A stretch of DNA of 64,000 bases from NCBI GenBank assembly GCA_900539035.1, contig UQAU01000006.1, positions 11,905-75,904 on the forward strand. Direction: 5' to 3'. Both the position numbers and the translations under genes were made by a program. Positions 26,662 to 33,665 of the stretch are shown here, piece by piece; position 1 is the first letter of the stretch; every line of letters starts with the position of its first letter. This DNA comes from an uncultured Collinsella sp. (GTDB lineage: Bacteria; Actinomycetota; Coriobacteriia; Coriobacteriales; Coriobacteriaceae). The notes under the pieces are model-generated. The model ran no database searches and was not told the DNA's origin. It saw only the letters and a program-made list of their open reading frames with translations.

Positions 26662-28002
26662 CTAACTCCATTCAGCGATGTCGATCATTCTTTCGAGGCG
26701 CCACGTTAGCGCCTCTTTTAGATAAGGCAGTCTCGCTGCTAGGGCATCGTTTTTAGACAGAATCTCGATTGCCTCGTCGACAAAACCTTCGAGTTTGTCC
26801 CCGTCAAACCAGTTCATATCCTCAACAAGCAACATTTGTTTCGCGGGACTTGAATGGAACTGCGCGCTGGCAAAACTGTGCTCTCCTGCCCTAAGCTCCT
26901 CTAGAGATATGTTGCACCAGAGCGATGAGCCCGAATCGAAGATGGGGGCAGGTCTGCAGGCTAGCGTGTTGACGTTTCGCACAAGGCCAAAGTTACGCCA
27001 ATGACGGTCATAGTTGGCGATGATGTCGTCGCATACGATCATGCGGTCAAGGGCATCCTTGACGCCTGTTACCCCGAGCTTCTCGCAGTTTGCTACATAT
27101 CGCTCGTAGTCGGTTAGTCTTTCATCTGCGTTTGCGTACTGGTTTACATAGAACGCAGGGACATACTCTTCTTCATCAGTTAAGAAGACATCGCATATGC
27201 TCAAGGCGGAAGTGCCCGTGCCCTCGAGCGAGTAAGGCACATAATCGCAGACGTTTAGGATGCGACGATGGAGCGCGGTCGCTACCAGCTCGTTATATGG
27301 TTCTTGGTTCAGGTGCGCTCCTGCCTTATGCAGAATTCGACGCCCGCCCTCGCATGTCCAATACTTCTGAAAGTTGCCGTCCGAGGTGTTATCGGGCTTT
27401 GCGGCGGCTGCTTTGCCCTCTGGGGCGAAGGGTGCGATGGACAGAGAGACGTCGTCAAAAGCATTATTGAAGAAGTTAATATCCTCCCACGCGAGACCGG
27501 AATCTTGGGGCCTAATCCAATACTGGTCGGATAAGGAGAGGCCAAGATTTCGCTGGACGAGTTCATCGGGAATATCGACTGCGGCTTCTGCAAGCAGGGA
27601 GGCTAGCCCAATGCGTGCGAGCGGGATACCGCGGCCGCGCCACCAAGTGCGGAAAGAGTCTAGCGATACGGGGCTATTAGGGCCAAATACTCCAATAGGG
27701 GCGTGGGCGTAATCGATGTCGGCGCCGATGTGGGTAAAGTCTTTTCGCGATGTGCTGTAGACCAGCTGAGCGACTTCGTGCGTGCGGTTCATGAGGGTGA
27801 ACGCGATCTCGTTCTTACCGTGGCCGCGGCGGGGACGTCCCCCCGTTTTGGTCACGGAGCGGAGTCGCGTGTCGACGCTGTCTTTGTCGATGAGCCATAC
27901 ACCAGAAGCCTTGCGGGCCTCAAGTGCTCCGTTTTTTATGAGCTCCTGCACCCTGCGCGGAGTGATGCCGAGCAGCTCGGCGGCTTCCTTGGTAGTAAGC
28001 AT
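26662..28002 (-). CDS. HTH-domain fused to HipA/CtkA-like kinase
   Basis: A 446-residue protein. Residues 1-55 form an excisionase/MerR-type helix-turn-helix (MLTTKEAAELLGITPRRVQE). An Arg/Gly AT-hook-like linker GGRPRRGHGK follows, then a kinase-like domain: TSDGNFQKYW (about 207), catalytic loop NYDRHWRNFG (Asp332, Asn337) and metal-site IFDSGSSLW (Asp356). The loop resembles HipA and Helicobacter CtkA kinases. The ATG at 28002 is 7 nt after GAAGGG; a TTG at 28020 lies inside the operator. Base composition is less GC-rich than its neighbours, and it sits beside a tRNA gene, suggesting transfer. Self-contained toxin-antitoxin-like function is inference. Confidence 0.75.
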   Translation of the reverse strand: MLTTKEAAELLGITPRRVQELIKNGALEARKASGVWLIDKDSVDTRLRSVTKTGGRPRRGHGKNEIAFTLMNRTHEVAQLVYSTSRKDFTHIGADIDYAHAPIGVFGPNSPVSLDSFRTWWRGRGIPLARIGLASLLAEAAVDIPDELVQRNLGLSLSDQYWIRPQDSGLAWEDINFFNNAFDDVSLSIAPFAPEGKAAAAKPDNTSDGNFQKYWTCEGGRRILHKAGAHLNQEPYNELVATALHRRILNVCDYVPYSLEGTGTSALSICDVFLTDEEEYVPAFYVNQYANADERLTDYERYVANCEKLGVTGVKDALDRMIVCDDIIANYDRHWRNFGLVRNVNTLACRPAPIFDSGSSLWCNISLEELRAGEHSFASAQFHSSPAKQMLLVEDMNWFDGDKLEGFVDEAIEILSKNDALAARLPYLKEALTWRLERMIDIAEWS

Positions 28003-28012
28003 CGCGAAACCC

Positions 28013-28072
28013 TTCGTCAAAACGAATAGTTTTATATAGCCAATTGTAATTAAAACTATTCGTTTTGACGAA
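28013..28072 (-). promoter_or_regulatory. Large palindromic operator upstream of the HTH-kinase gene
   Basis: Two perfectly complementary 22-bp arms (28013-28034 and 28051-28072) flank a 16-bp AT-rich centre. Each arm carries its own small palindrome of the form TTCGT-N4-ACGAA. A TATATAAAA -10-like stretch on the minus strand lies between the two sites, so binding would block transcription. The left arm ends 10 nt before the start codon. Confidence 0.85.
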
Positions 28073-28166
28073 TGGTTTTAAGATTGAGGGCGAACTGACA
28101 GAAACGAACGGGCCTGGTACCTGTTGTTGCTGGATTTTGCATATTTGTATAACGTCGTGCGGCCTG

Positions 28167-28195
28167 TTGCGCCTCGTCCGCAATTCCTTTATTCT
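28167..28195 (+). promoter_or_regulatory. Promoter for tRNA-Thr (TGT)
   Basis: TTGCGC (28167-28172) and TATTCT (28190-28195) are spaced by 17 bp, ending 30 bp before the tRNA. Confidence 0.55.
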
Positions 28196-28225
28196 TAACA
28201 GGCTTCGCGCGAAAGCGCCAAGTGT

Positions 28226-28300
28226 GCCAGTGTGGCGCAACGGTAGCGCAACTGATTTGTAATCAGTGGGTTGCAGGTTCGATTCCTGTCACTGGCTCCA
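28226..28300 (+). tRNA. tRNA-Thr (TGT)
   Basis: A complete cloverleaf with acceptor GCCAGTG/CACTGGC, anticodon stem ACTGA/TCAGT, loop tttgtaa (anticodon TGT) and encoded TCCA end. Confidence 0.97.
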
Positions 28301-28310
28301 TGAGAGTTTC

Positions 28311-28349
28311 GGGCTCTGTTCCCTTATGGGACAGGGCCCGTTTCTTTTT
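28311..28349 (+). terminator. Intrinsic terminator after tRNA-Thr (TGT)
   Basis: GGGCTCTGTTCCC pairs with GGGACAGGGCCC across a 4-nt loop, with a one-base bulge, followed by a T-rich run. Confidence 0.8.
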
Positions 28350-28393
28350 AGGTGGTGTGCCATCGGGTTGGCGCCCATCCCGTTTTCGGTTTA

Positions 28394-28448
28394 TCTCGAT
28401 CTGTAACACGAGTGGGCTGAAGACCCTCCTTATAGTTACAGATCGAGA
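28394..28448. repeat. 55-nt hairpin (family B, copy 1)
   Basis: Perfect 14-bp arms TCTCGATCTGTAAC and GTTACAGATCGAGA enclose a 27-nt centre containing ggctgaa. A sister copy of the same length begins 80 nt downstream. Confidence 0.85.
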
Positions 28449-28473
28449 CATTGCCAAGGGACGGCCGATAACA

Positions 28474-28528
28474 TCTCGATCTGTAACACGAAGAGGCTGA
28501 AAACCGTTCTAGCTGTTACAGAACGAGA
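28474..28528. repeat. 55-nt hairpin (family B, copy 2)
   Basis: Same left arm as copy 1; the right arm GTTACAGAACGAGA differs at one base. The centre again contains ggctgaa but is otherwise diverged. Confidence 0.85.
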
Positions 28529-28580
28529 TGAAAACGGTGAAGGCCCTGGTCTACTTGATCGAGCGAGGATTTTCGGACGT

Positions 28581-28706
28581 ACGAGCGTGGAAAATCTCCC
28601 GTTTAGTGAATGAGAGTGGATAATCTCCCACATTGGACTCGATGGCACGACAAAAGTGGGAGATTATCCACGCTCGATTTCAAACGGGAGAAAATCTACG
28701 CTCGAA
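28581..28706. repeat. 126-nt inverted repeat with internal direct repeats
   Basis: Arms of about 54 nt (28581-28634 and 28653-28706) match at roughly four of five positions across an 18-nt loop. Each arm holds two copies of a GAGCGTGGAtAATCTCCC unit. From here to 28918 the sequence is relatively AT-rich and I see no convincing gene. Confidence 0.8.
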
Positions 28707-28918
28707 TCTGCCACGGGAGCCCGATCTCGAACTATATATAGGTGCAAATAAGCTGGTATCGAAGTTCGATACTGAAGGTGTACTCCACTACAGCAAAGTG
28801 TTACCTCGGGAAACGTCACCTCAGTATCCAAAACCACCGTCCTTCATATCCAAACTCAACAAAACCGCAGGTCACGGCTATATAGATACGCCCGGTGCCG
28901 TGTATCTAGAGGTTTTCG

Positions 28919-28948
28919 TTGACAGCCCCCAAGGTTGCATCGTATTAT
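28919..28948 (+). promoter_or_regulatory. Promoter of the tRNA-Tyr/Thr/Met-tuf cluster
   Basis: Consensus TTGACA (28919-28924) and TATTAT (28943-28948) are spaced by 18 bp. It is preceded by GAGGTTTTC, the same element found before the rpmG promoter. Confidence 0.8.
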
Positions 28949-29010
28949 CTTTTTCGTTCGCGGGGGCGGCGGTCCAAAAGACCAAAGGACCTGCGGATAC
29001 TTGAACGATT

Positions 29011-29092
29011 GGGAGTTTGCCCGAGTGGTTAATGGGGACGGGCTGTAAACCCGTTGGCTCTGCCTACATAGGTTCGAATCCTATAGCTCCCA
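29011..29092 (+). tRNA. tRNA-Tyr (GTA)
   Basis: A class II tRNA with long variable arm; acceptor GGGAGTT/AGCTCCC, anticodon stem ACGGG/CCCGT, loop ctgtaaa (GTA). The 3' CCA is not encoded. Confidence 0.96.
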
Positions 29093-29102
29093 CCCGTCAA
29101 GT

Positions 29103-29178
29103 GCCTGTATAGCTCAGTCGGTAGAGCACTTCGTTGGTAACGAAGAGGTCACCAGTTCAAGTCTGGTTGCAGGCTCCA
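29103..29178 (+). tRNA. tRNA-Thr (GGT)
   Basis: Acceptor GCCTGTA/TGCAGGC, anticodon stem CTTCG/CGAAG, loop ttggtaa (GGT), encoded TCCA end. Confidence 0.97.
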
Positions 29179-29181
29179 TCC

Positions 29182-29258
29182 GGCGGTGTAGCTCAGTTGG
29201 TTAGAGCACACGGTTCATACCCGTGGCGTCACTGGTTCGAATCCAGTCACCGCTACCA
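29182..29258 (+). tRNA. tRNA-Met (CAT), elongator
   Basis: Acceptor GGCGGTG/CACCGCT with a terminal G-U pair, anticodon stem CACGG/CCGTG, loop ttcatac (CAT), encoded ACCA end. It lacks the three G-C anticodon-stem pairs of an initiator. Confidence 0.93.
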
Positions 29259-29269
29259 TAGGTAACACG

Positions 29270-29300
29270 GTGGCTTCTCAATAGTATGTTGAGAGGCCAC
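29270..29300 (+). other. Hairpin between tRNA-Met and tuf
   Basis: GTGGCTTCTCAA pairs with TTGAGAGGCCAC apart from one mismatch. It lacks a T tract, so it is more likely a processing or stability element between tRNAs and tuf mRNA than a terminator. Confidence 0.55.
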
Positions 29301-29354
29301 TATGGTATAAAGGCAAAGTCCCGTCCGGGGACGACCTGTTTAGAGGAGGGCTTT

Positions 29355-30545
29355 ATGGCCAAAGAGAAGTTTGAGCGCACTAAGCCGCATGTTAACATCG
29401 GCACCATTGGTCACGTCGACCACGGCAAGACCACGCTGACCGCTGCCATCACCAAGGTTCTCTCCGAGACCGAGGGCTGCAAGGCTGACTTCACTGCGTT
29501 CGAGAACATCGACAAGGCTCCCGAGGAGCGCGAGCGCGGCATTACGATTTCCGTCTCCCACGTTGAGTACGAGACCGCTGCCCGTCACTACGCTCACGTT
29601 GACTGCCCGGGCCACGCTGACTACGTCAAGAACATGATCTCCGGTGCTGCTCAGATGGACGGCGCTATCCTGGTCATCGCTGCTACCGACGGCCCCATGG
29701 CTCAGACTCGTGAGCACATCCTGCTCGCCCGTCAGGTCGGCGTTCCCTACATCGTCGTCTTCCTGAACAAGTGCGACATGGTCGACGATGACGAGCTCAT
29801 CGACCTCGTCGAGATGGAGACCCGTGAGCTCCTCTCCGAGTACGATTTCCCCGGCGACGACATCCCCGTCATCCGTGGTTCCGCTCTGGGCGCTCTCGAG
29901 GGCGACGCCAAGTGGATGGACGCCATTCGCGAGCTCATGAAGGCCGTCGATGAGTACATCCCGACGCCTGCTCGTAACAACGACCTCCCGTTCCTGATGG
30001 CCGTTGAGGACGTTATGACCATCTCCGGCCGTGGTACCGTTGCTACCGGCCGTGTCGAGCGCGGTGAGCTCAAGCTCAACGAGCCCGTCGAGATCGTCGG
30101 CATCAAGGATACCCAGAACACCGTCGTTACTGGTATCGAGATGTTCCGTAAGTCCATGGACTTCTGCGAGGCTGGCGACAACGTCGGTCTGCTGCTCCGC
30201 GGCATCAAGCGTGAGGACATCGAGCGTGGCCAGGTTCTCTGCAAGCCCGGTTCGGTTACCCCGCACACCAAGTTCACCGGCGAGATCTACGTTCTGACCA
30301 AGGAGGAGGGCGGCCGTCACACCCCGTTCTTCGATGGTTATCGTCCTCAGTTCTACTTCCGTACCACCGACGTTACCGGTACGGTCAAGCTCCCCGAGGG
30401 CACCGAGATGGCTATGCCTGGTGACCACATCACCATCGAGGGCGACCTCATCCACCCGATCGCCATGGAGGAGGGCCTGCGCTTCGCTATTCGCGAGGGT
30501 GGCCACACCGTCGGTTCGGGCATCGTCTCCACGATCATTGAGTAA
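29355..30545 (+). CDS. tuf: Elongation factor Tu
   Basis: A 396-residue GTPase that delivers aminoacyl-tRNA to the ribosome. G motifs: GHVDHGKT (G1), the switch I region ERERGITI, DCPGHADY (G3), NKCDMV (G4) and SALGAL (G5), followed by the two beta-barrel domains of normal length. GAGGAGGG precedes the ATG at 29355. Codon use is strongly optimised. It lies downstream of three tRNAs, echoing tRNA-tufB operons of other bacteria. Confidence 0.98.
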   Translation: MAKEKFERTKPHVNIGTIGHVDHGKTTLTAAITKVLSETEGCKADFTAFENIDKAPEERERGITISVSHVEYETAARHYAHVDCPGHADYVKNMISGAAQMDGAILVIAATDGPMAQTREHILLARQVGVPYIVVFLNKCDMVDDDELIDLVEMETRELLSEYDFPGDDIPVIRGSALGALEGDAKWMDAIRELMKAVDEYIPTPARNNDLPFLMAVEDVMTISGRGTVATGRVERGELKLNEPVEIVGIKDTQNTVVTGIEMFRKSMDFCEAGDNVGLLLRGIKREDIERGQVLCKPGSVTPHTKFTGEIYVLTKEEGGRHTPFFDGYRPQFYFRTTDVTGTVKLPEGTEMAMPGDHITIEGDLIHPIAMEEGLRFAIREGGHTVGSGIVSTIIE

Positions 30546-30572
30546 ATTAGCTCTCTGATATAGCTGACTTAG

Positions 30573-30607
30573 AGAACCCGGCACTTATATGGGTGCCGGG
30601 TTCTTTT
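30573..30607 (+). terminator. Intrinsic terminator after tuf
   Basis: A perfect 12-bp stem AGAACCCGGCAC/GTGCCGGGTTCT with an 8-nt loop and TTTT. Confidence 0.95.
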
Positions 30608-30748
30608 CTGCGCGGGGCTTTTTGCCTGACAATTACGCTTGGCTCACTCTTAAGCCGAGCGTGAGGGGTCGATTAGATCTCGCTGGCTCCATTGATGTGT
30701 TCCAAATATGAATGGATCCACCGAGAACCAATTGATTCGAGGTTTTCA

Positions 30749-30778
30749 TTGACAGCACTTACATAGAGCTGATAAAGT
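30749..30778 (+). promoter_or_regulatory. Promoter of rpmG-tRNA-Trp-secE-nusG
   Basis: TTGACA (30749-30754) and TAAAGT (30773-30778) are 18 bp apart. The upstream GAGGTTTTC and following GC match the tuf-cluster promoter at 28919. Confidence 0.75.
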
Positions 30779-30823
30779 ACCAACTCGTGCCCGTACGGGG
30801 CGGAAATGAAAGGTTCAGGATAC

Positions 30824-30973
30824 ATGCGTACTCTAGTTACTCTTGCGTGCACTGAGTGCAAGCGCCGCAACTATACGACCACCAAGAACAAGTCGACCAT
30901 GCCTGATCGTATGGAGATCAAGAAGTATTGCCCCTGGTGCCGTCACCACACGCTGCACAAAGAGACTCGCTAG
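30824..30973 (+). CDS. rpmG: 50S ribosomal protein L33
   Basis: A 49-residue zinc-type L33. It begins MRTLVTLACTECKRRNYTT, with the second zinc pair CPWC near residue 37 to 40 and the C-terminal HTLHKETR. All four Cys are present, so this is the zinc-binding (C+) form. A ribosome site AGGTTCAGGA lies upstream. Its position before tRNA-Trp and secE is the standard one. Confidence 0.96.
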   Translation: MRTLVTLACTECKRRNYTTTKNKSTMPDRMEIKKYCPWCRHHTLHKETR

Positions 30974-30986
30974 TCTCTAGTCACAT

Positions 30987-31062
30987 ACGCCAGTAGTTCA
31001 ATTGGTAGAGCATCGGTCTCCAAAACCGAGTGTTGAGGGTTCGAGTCCTTCCTGGCGTGCCA
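30987..31062 (+). tRNA. tRNA-Trp (CCA)
   Basis: Acceptor ACGCCAG/CTGGCGT, anticodon stem TCGGT/ACCGA, loop ctccaaa (CCA), encoded GCCA end. Confidence 0.97.
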
Positions 31063-31071
31063 GTCATTATT

Positions 31072-31103
31072 CCGTAAGCTCCCATTTGGGGGCTTACGGT
31101 TTA
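31072..31103 (+). terminator. Weak terminator between tRNA-Trp and secE
   Basis: An 8-bp stem CCGTAAGC/GCTTACGG extended by CCC/GGG is followed by only three T. Read-through into secE is likely. Confidence 0.65.
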
Positions 31104-31138
31104 CTCATGTATAAGCGCATTGCGCGGAGGTAACCCAA

Positions 31139-31477
31139 ATGGCCAACAAGAAGAACAAGAAGAAGGCACAGCAGCAGGCGTCTGCCAACAATGCTGCCGC
31201 CAACTCCAAGGTTGAGGCCAAGAAGGCCGTTGCCAAGAAGAGCGAGAAGGCTGCGAAGTCCAAGAAGAACGAGAAGCCCGGTTTCTTCGCCCGCACCAAG
31301 AAGTATTTCGCTTCGGTCAAGTCCGAAATGAAGCGTGTCACGTGGCCCGATAAGAAGGAGCTCGTGAACTACTCGGTCGTCGTTTGCGCTTCTCTGGTCG
31401 TCGTCGGCGTCGTCATCGCTCTGCTCGATGCTGGCTTTGGCGAGGCTCTTGCTCTGTTCTCCGGATTGAGGGGCTAA
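31139..31477 (+). CDS. secE: Preprotein translocase subunit SecE
   Basis: A 112-residue single-span subunit of the SecYEG channel. The first 55 residues are extremely Lys/Ala-rich and cytosolic. The conserved amphipathic motif YFASVKSEMKRVTWPDKKEL precedes one membrane helix (YSVVVCASLVVVGVVIALL). GGAGG lies 9 nt before the ATG. The Lys-rich extension is longer than in most bacteria. Confidence 0.95.
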   Translation: MANKKNKKKAQQQASANNAAANSKVEAKKAVAKKSEKAAKSKKNEKPGFFARTKKYFASVKSEMKRVTWPDKKELVNYSVVVCASLVVVGVVIALLDAGFGEALALFSGLRG

Positions 31478-31480
31478 ACC

Positions 31481-32017
31481 ATGTCTAAGCGTTGGTACGT
31501 CGTTCACACTTACTCTGGATACGAGAACCGTGTTAAGTCCGATCTCGAGCATCGTATCGAGACCATGGGCATGCAGGACCGTATCTTTGATATCGAGATT
31601 CCTATGGAGCGCGTCACCGAGATCAAAGAGGGTGGCAAGCGTGAGACCAAGGATTCCAAGATTTTCCCGGGTTATGTCCTGGTTCGCATGGAGATGGATG
31701 ACGATGCTTGGACGTGTGTTCGCAACACGCCCGGCGTCACCGGTTTCCTGGGCGGCAATGGCAAGCCCGCGCCGCTTTCCCGCGACGAGTACAACAAGAT
31801 GACTCGTCGTCCCGGTAAGGGCGATTCGCCCAAGCGCACCTCGGTTGATATTGAGGTCGGCACGTCCGTCCGCGTCACCGATGGTCCGCTTACCGACTTT
31901 GATGGCAAGGTCTCCGAGGTCAACACCGAGGCAGGCAAGCTTAAGGTCACCCTGATGATCTTTGGCCGCGAGACGCCGGTTGAGCTCGACTTTAACCAGG
32001 TCGCTGTCATCGCTTAA
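31481..32017 (+). CDS. nusG: Transcription termination/antitermination protein NusG
   Basis: A 178-residue factor that joins RNA polymerase to Rho or the ribosome. The N-terminal NGN domain starts KRWYVVHTYSGYENRVK, followed by FPGYVLVRMEM and VRNTPGVTGFLG. The C-terminal KOW domain holds VRVTDGPLTDFDGKVSEV. It lies 3 nt after secE in the usual order. Confidence 0.97.
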   Translation: MSKRWYVVHTYSGYENRVKSDLEHRIETMGMQDRIFDIEIPMERVTEIKEGGKRETKDSKIFPGYVLVRMEMDDDAWTCVRNTPGVTGFLGGNGKPAPLSRDEYNKMTRRPGKGDSPKRTSVDIEVGTSVRVTDGPLTDFDGKVSEVNTEAGKLKVTLMIFGRETPVELDFNQVAVIA

Positions 32018-32138
32018 GTTTTTCGTCCGTTCGCGCGAGCGTGCTTCTTCTGTGACTGCTCATCTCAGGAGTGCTTCTAACACGTGCGTGCTTACGATAT
32101 AGCAAGTACTTCACACTCGTGATTCGAAAGGAATGACC

Positions 32139-32567
32139 ATGGCTGAGAAGAAGGTTGCCAACGTCATTAAGCTCCAGATTCCTGCTGGTGCAGCTAACCC
32201 CGCTCCTCCCGTCGGCCCCGCCCTGGGCGCTGCTGGCGTGAACATCATGCAGTTCTGCCAGGCCTTTAACGCCGAGACGCAGGACAAGAAGGGTGACATC
32301 ATCCCCGTTGAGATCACTGTCTTCGAGGATAAGTCCTTCTCCTTCATCACCAAGACCCCGCCGGCGGCTCACCTCATCAAGAAGGAGCTGAACCTCAAGT
32401 CTGGTTCCGCTAAGCCCCAGGCCGACAAGGTTGGTCAGCTCTCCCAGGAGCAGCTCACCAAGATCGCCGAGATCAAGATGCCGGATCTCAATGCCAACGA
32501 CATTGACGCCGCCAAGAAGATCATCGCCGGTACCGCCCGTTCCATGGGTGTCACCATCGCTGAGTAG
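32139..32567 (+). CDS. rplK: 50S ribosomal protein L11
   Basis: A 142-residue protein of the GTPase-associated centre. Conserved segments are IPAGAANPAPPVGPALG, GVNIMQFCQAFN and the C-terminal GTARSMGVTI. The ATG at 32139 is chosen because GAAAGGA lies 6 nt upstream; the ATG at 32133 would be adjacent to it. The 121-nt gap from nusG contains no gene. Confidence 0.97.
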   Translation: MAEKKVANVIKLQIPAGAANPAPPVGPALGAAGVNIMQFCQAFNAETQDKKGDIIPVEITVFEDKSFSFITKTPPAAHLIKKELNLKSGSAKPQADKVGQLSQEQLTKIAEIKMPDLNANDIDAAKKIIAGTARSMGVTIAE

Positions 32568-32640
32568 CGATTTCATTAGGTAACGACGGGCGCTCCGACC
32601 GGGCGCCCGTTAAATGTGTGCAATAGGGCACACGATACGA

Positions 32641-32670
32641 TGTGGGAGGGCTTACGCCCGTTTAACCACA
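32641..32670 (+). promoter_or_regulatory. Candidate L1-binding autoregulatory hairpin upstream of rplA
   Basis: TGTGG (32641) pairs with CCACA (32666), and GGGC pairs with GCCC inside, leaving an asymmetric internal loop (ga against gtttaa). It abuts the rplA ribosome site. This two-helix shape with asymmetric loop is how L1 recognises rRNA and its own mRNA. A GC-rich hairpin (GGGCGC/GCGCCC, about 32587-32611) lies further upstream. Confidence 0.5.
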
Positions 32671-32683
32671 GGAGGTAATGCAC

Positions 32684-33391
32684 ATGGCTAAGCATGGTAA
32701 GAGCTATAACGCCGCTGCCGAGAAGATCGACCGCGCCACGCTCTACACCCCCCTTCAGGCTGCCAAGCTCATCAAGGAGCTCGACACCGCCAAGTTCGAC
32801 GAGACCGTCGAGGCCCACTTCCGTCTGGGCGTCGATACTCGTAAGGCTGACCAGAACATCCGCGGTTCCATCTCCCTGCCCCACGGTACCGGCAAGACCA
32901 TTCGTGTTGCCGTCTTCGCCGAGGGCGAGAAGGCCCGCGAGGCCGAGGCTGCCGGCGCCGACATCATCGGTTCCGACGAGCTCGTCGCCCAGATCCAGAA
33001 GGGCGAGATCAACTTTGACGCCGCTATCGCTACGCCGAACATGATGGCCAAGGTTGGCCGCATCGGTAAGATCCTTGGTCCCCGTGGCCTCATGCCGAAC
33101 CCCAAGCTCGGCACCGTGACCATGGACGTCGCCAAGATGGTCTCCGAGCTCAAGGCCGGCCGCGTTGAGTATCGCGCCGATCGCTACGGCATCTGCCACG
33201 TGCCCCTGGGCAAGAAGTCCTTCTCTGAGCAGCAGCTCGTTGAGAACTACGCTGCCCTGTACACCGAGATTCTGCGCGTCAAGCCCTCTTCTGCTAAGGG
33301 CAAGTACGTCAAGTCCATCTCCGTGTCTTCCACCATGGGCCCTGGCGTCAAGGTCGATCCCGCTGTCCAGCGTGACTTCCTGGCTGAGTAA
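32684..33391 (+). CDS. rplA: 50S ribosomal protein L1
   Basis: A 235-residue L1-stalk protein. Family segments: HFRLGVDTRKADQNIRGSI, LPHGTGKTIRVAVFAEG, IATPNMMAKVGRIGKILGPRG and LMPNPKLGTV. The ATG at 32684 is 8 nt after GGAGG; the upstream ATG at 32678 is only 2 nt away from it. L1 normally represses its own operon through the leader. Confidence 0.97.
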   Translation: MAKHGKSYNAAAEKIDRATLYTPLQAAKLIKELDTAKFDETVEAHFRLGVDTRKADQNIRGSISLPHGTGKTIRVAVFAEGEKAREAEAAGADIIGSDELVAQIQKGEINFDAAIATPNMMAKVGRIGKILGPRGLMPNPKLGTVTMDVAKMVSELKAGRVEYRADRYGICHVPLGKKSFSEQQLVENYAALYTEILRVKPSSAKGKYVKSISVSSTMGPGVKVDPAVQRDFLAE

Positions 33392-33429
33392 CTGCTAGTT
33401 ACTGCCTGAGCAAAGCAAGCATTGCTAAA

Positions 33430-33466
33430 GAAACCCGGTTCTGTCTCGTGCAGGACCGGGTTTCTT
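33430..33466 (+). terminator. Intrinsic terminator after rplA
   Basis: A 10-bp stem GAAACCCGGT/ACCGGGTTTC, extended by CTG/CAG pairs, ends in tttctt. Confidence 0.88.
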
Positions 33467-33483
33467 GCTATCTCGGGGTAAAA

Positions 33484-33516
33484 CCACCACAAAGGGGACA
33501 GGCACCTTTGTGGTGG
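33484..33516. repeat. ggggacagg hairpin (family G, copy 2)
   Basis: Perfect 12-bp arms CCACCACAAAGG and CCTTTGTGGTGG enclose ggacaggca. It lies downstream of the rplA terminator. Confidence 0.9.
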
Positions 33517-33605
33517 AAATGGTCCAAATGTTCGCCCGATCTCGTTTCGTCTGTGTTACACTTTAGCGTGATGTAGTACATACCCGAGGCTGAAAGGAGC
33601 CGAAC

Positions 33606-33665
33606 ATGTTCAAGAACACGCAGCAGCTCCTAGGCCTAGCGCTGCTAGATGGGATAGCGCGCTAG
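33606..33665 (+). CDS. leuL: Leucine operon leader peptide
   Basis: A 19-codon open frame, MFKNTQQLLGLALLDGIAR, has five Leu codons within seven positions, three of them the rare CTA. GAAAGGAG lies 8 nt upstream of the ATG. It precedes alternative RNA pairings and a terminator upstream of leuA, the classical arrangement for attenuation by leucyl-tRNA supply. Confidence 0.85.
   Translation: MFKNTQQLLGLALLDGIAR

Noticed and set aside
26662..28706. Integrated prophage or integrative element with attachment sites at tRNA-Thr
   Set aside because: No integrase and no duplicated tRNA 3' end was found flanking the kinase gene, so only a general insertion is claimed.
28633..29004. 123-codon frame upstream of the tRNA-Tyr cluster
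   Set aside because: It starts within a large inverted repeat, has no ribosome site, runs through the tuf-cluster promoter and resembles no protein.
29182..29258. Initiator tRNA-Met or tRNA-Ile (lysidine)
   Set aside because: The anticodon stem lacks the three G-C pairs of an initiator, and the body matches ordinary elongator tRNA-Met.
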